From: an uncultured Erythrobacteraceae bacterium
Lineage (GTDB): Bacteria; Pseudomonadota; Alphaproteobacteria; Sphingomonadales; Sphingomonadaceae
Length of the DNA: 6,557 nt
NCBI GenBank assembly: GCA_950071875.1
Contig: CATMNW010000153.1
Span: forward strand, 1 to 6,557
Direction of reading: 5' to 3'
Notes under the pieces: generated by a model
What the model was told of the DNA's origin: nothing
The model's database searches: none
Seen by the model: only the letters and a program-made list of their open reading frames with translations
Shown here: positions 5,513-6,557 of the stretch, in pieces
Numbering within the stretch: position 1 is the first letter of the stretch
Layout: the number at the start of each line of letters is the position of its first letter
Made by a program: the position numbers and the translations under genes

Positions 5513-6436
5513 ATGCCAACTCAATCCGAAAAGTTTAGGAATCTTGCCCGCGGTGGGAAGGGCTACCACTACCACCGATCGGAGATCGCCAATCTTATCC
5601 TCTCGTCAAGAGAAAGAACGGTTGAGAGTGTCTCGACATTCCTCTCCGTCCGTCTGCTGAAGCTCGACGAGAAGGCTTGGCGCGTTCTCAATTTTTCGAA
5701 GAACGATTGGAAGCAGCTCGCAAGGCTTCGATCGAATACCGACGGACAGCTCGAGGCCGACTTTCTGGAGCTCGCTGGATTGTATGCGGAAAGCAATCAG
5801 GCAAGCGTCAGGAAACTCTACGAAATATCGCGTAGAACGAGCAATCAGGTCCTGATCCAAGACGCGCAGGACGCCGACGCGTTTGTCGAGGAGATGGGCA
5901 GTCTAGAATCCCAATCCATCTTCGCCCTGCGTATGCAATGTGCGGCAGGCTACCCAGCGACAGAGACGATGCGGGAGAATGTCGAGAGACTTATTCCTGC
6001 AGGATGGGCGAACGCTAGGATGGTCGCGCCGTTGGTCTACCACACCGCGCACGCGCCGTCTGCTGAGCTGCTCGACAGTTTTCTCTCCTATCTCCTTGCT
6101 GGTGACGAGGAGGATGTAGAAAAGGAGGTCATAAAGCTCCTGCTCGATGAAGATGCGGTGCAGAACGCTTCCCTCGCTTTTAAGATCTACGTGGGGATGA
6201 TGTGCCATCCTTACGATGCGATACAGCTTGTGCTTGACCATGTAGAATACCAGCTCGCTATCGGTCGAGGCGTCGGCTCCGCGCAGTTAGCGTTTCTGCA
6301 TGCCGTTACCTCTCTCTTTGACGATCGGCGGGCTAAGGCCCTTATCGGATTGTTGAGTGACCCTACCAGCTTCAAGCAGAGCCCCGATCTAGACGCACTG
6401 GAAGGATGGTTCGATATCGATCGGCAAACGCCGTGA
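5513..6436 (+). CDS. Unrecognised 307-residue helical protein
   Basis: I do not recognise this protein. It is predicted to be soluble and almost entirely alpha-helical, without signal peptide or membrane helices. The N-terminus is basic and aromatic (KFRNLARGGKGYHYHR, 7-22). From about residue 25 amphipathic helices follow one another: ANLILSSRERTVESVSTFLSV, EADFLELAGLYAES, SAELLDSFLSYLLAGDEEDVEKEVIKLLL (183-211), ASLAFKIYVGMM, YDAIQLVLDHVEYQLAIG (234-251), RRAKALIGLLSD. This spacing resembles helical-repeat scaffolds (HEAT- or TPR-like), although no repeat motif is clear. No catalytic motif is apparent. An in-frame stop at 5474-5476 and the next Met only at residue 128 make ATG 5513 the only reasonable start, despite the poor ribosome-binding site. 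Steady codon use and a long frame support a real gene. It may belong to the island's accessory cargo. Confidence 0.65.
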   Translation: MPTQSEKFRNLARGGKGYHYHRSEIANLILSSRERTVESVSTFLSVRLLKLDEKAWRVLNFSKNDWKQLARLRSNTDGQLEADFLELAGLYAESNQASVRKLYEISRRTSNQVLIQDAQDADAFVEEMGSLESQSIFALRMQCAAGYPATETMRENVERLIPAGWANARMVAPLVYHTAHAPSAELLDSFLSYLLAGDEEDVEKEVIKLLLDEDAVQNASLAFKIYVGMMCHPYDAIQLVLDHVEYQLAIGRGVGSAQLAFLHAVTSLFDDRRAKALIGLLSDPTSFKQSPDLDALEGWFDIDRQTP

Positions 6437-6557
6437 GACGGCAGAGCAGGCGCTGGCACACATCCGCGAGTCGATCGGCGCCATGCACAATATCGAGCTT
6501 CGGGTGATCCGCGCCGGCCCCCCGTCGCGGTCGGAGACCGGACCGGGGACGGGCCCG
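6393..6557 (+). CDS. Possible partial gene running off the right edge
   Basis: A plus-strand frame is open from 6393 (after TAG 6390-6392) to the window end. It overlaps the last 14 codons of the 307-residue gene and reads KDGSISIGKRRETAEQALAHIRESIG, then MHNIELRVIRAGPPSRSETGPGTGP from ATG 6483. The segment has coding-like composition (ETAEQALAHIRESIG would be an amphipathic helix), but the ATG has no Shine-Dalgarno. It could be a new gene, a frameshifted extension of the 307-residue protein, or the remnant of a truncated gene. I do not recognise it. Confidence 0.25.
6521..6553. repeat. GC-rich hairpin at the right edge
   Basis: CCCGTC (6521-6526) pairs with GACGGG (6548-6553), and inside it CGGTC (6528-6532) pairs with GACCG (6541-6545), leaving an 8-base loop. 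The stem is almost all G and C with no T-run in view. It lies within the possible partial gene at the edge, so it may be an accident of high GC. Confidence 0.35.

Noticed and set aside
5903..6241. 112-codon minus-strand frame
   Set aside because: It is antisense within the 307-residue gene, which is much longer and has convincing helical periodicity.
1..6557. CRISPR array, insertion sequence or retron-like element
   Set aside because: No regularly spaced direct repeats, no transposase or reverse transcriptase motifs, and no terminal inverted repeats with target duplication were seen.

Overview
The window looks like alphaproteobacterial DNA, most likely from a sphingomonad or Erythrobacteraceae-like genome. 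The evidence is high-GC coding with GTG starts, a canonical MoaC, and a Cys-less TLP1-type thiolase. This placement is inferred from sequence style and families, not from a database search.

Left part (1-3355) reads as chromosomal backbone. A membrane sensor gene runs leftwards off the edge (1021 to 1, minus strand); only its N-terminal transmembrane helix and Cache-like extracytoplasmic domain are inside the window. Divergent from it is moaC (1190-1666, GTG start, strong Shine-Dalgarno), which makes the pterin precursor of molybdenum cofactor. Convergent with moaC is a 501-residue thiolase-like protein (3223-1718, minus strand) with no nucleophilic cysteine.

At 3356-3373 the minus strand carries 18 bases that match, from memory, the 3' end of a tRNA-Gln gene including its CCA; the rest of the tRNA is absent. 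This is what an integrative element leaves at its far attachment site. The polarity puts the chromosome on the left and the inserted DNA on the right, which agrees with the change in gene content.

Right part (3383-6557) is gene-sparse and accessory-looking. It holds a palindrome-rich leader (3550-3816), a two-gene unit (a YfbU-family protein plus an unrecognised 115-residue protein), and about 570 bases with no convincing gene (4739-5311). Then come a possible 40-residue small ORF, two consecutive perfect inverted repeats, and an unrecognised helical 307-residue protein whose ATG lies 6 bases after the second repeat. The window ends in a short open frame and a GC-rich hairpin. No integrase or transposase is visible. 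The most unusual part is the arrangement on the putative island: an operator-like palindrome ahead of the YfbU pair, and a small-ORF/tandem-hairpin leader ahead of the 307-residue gene.
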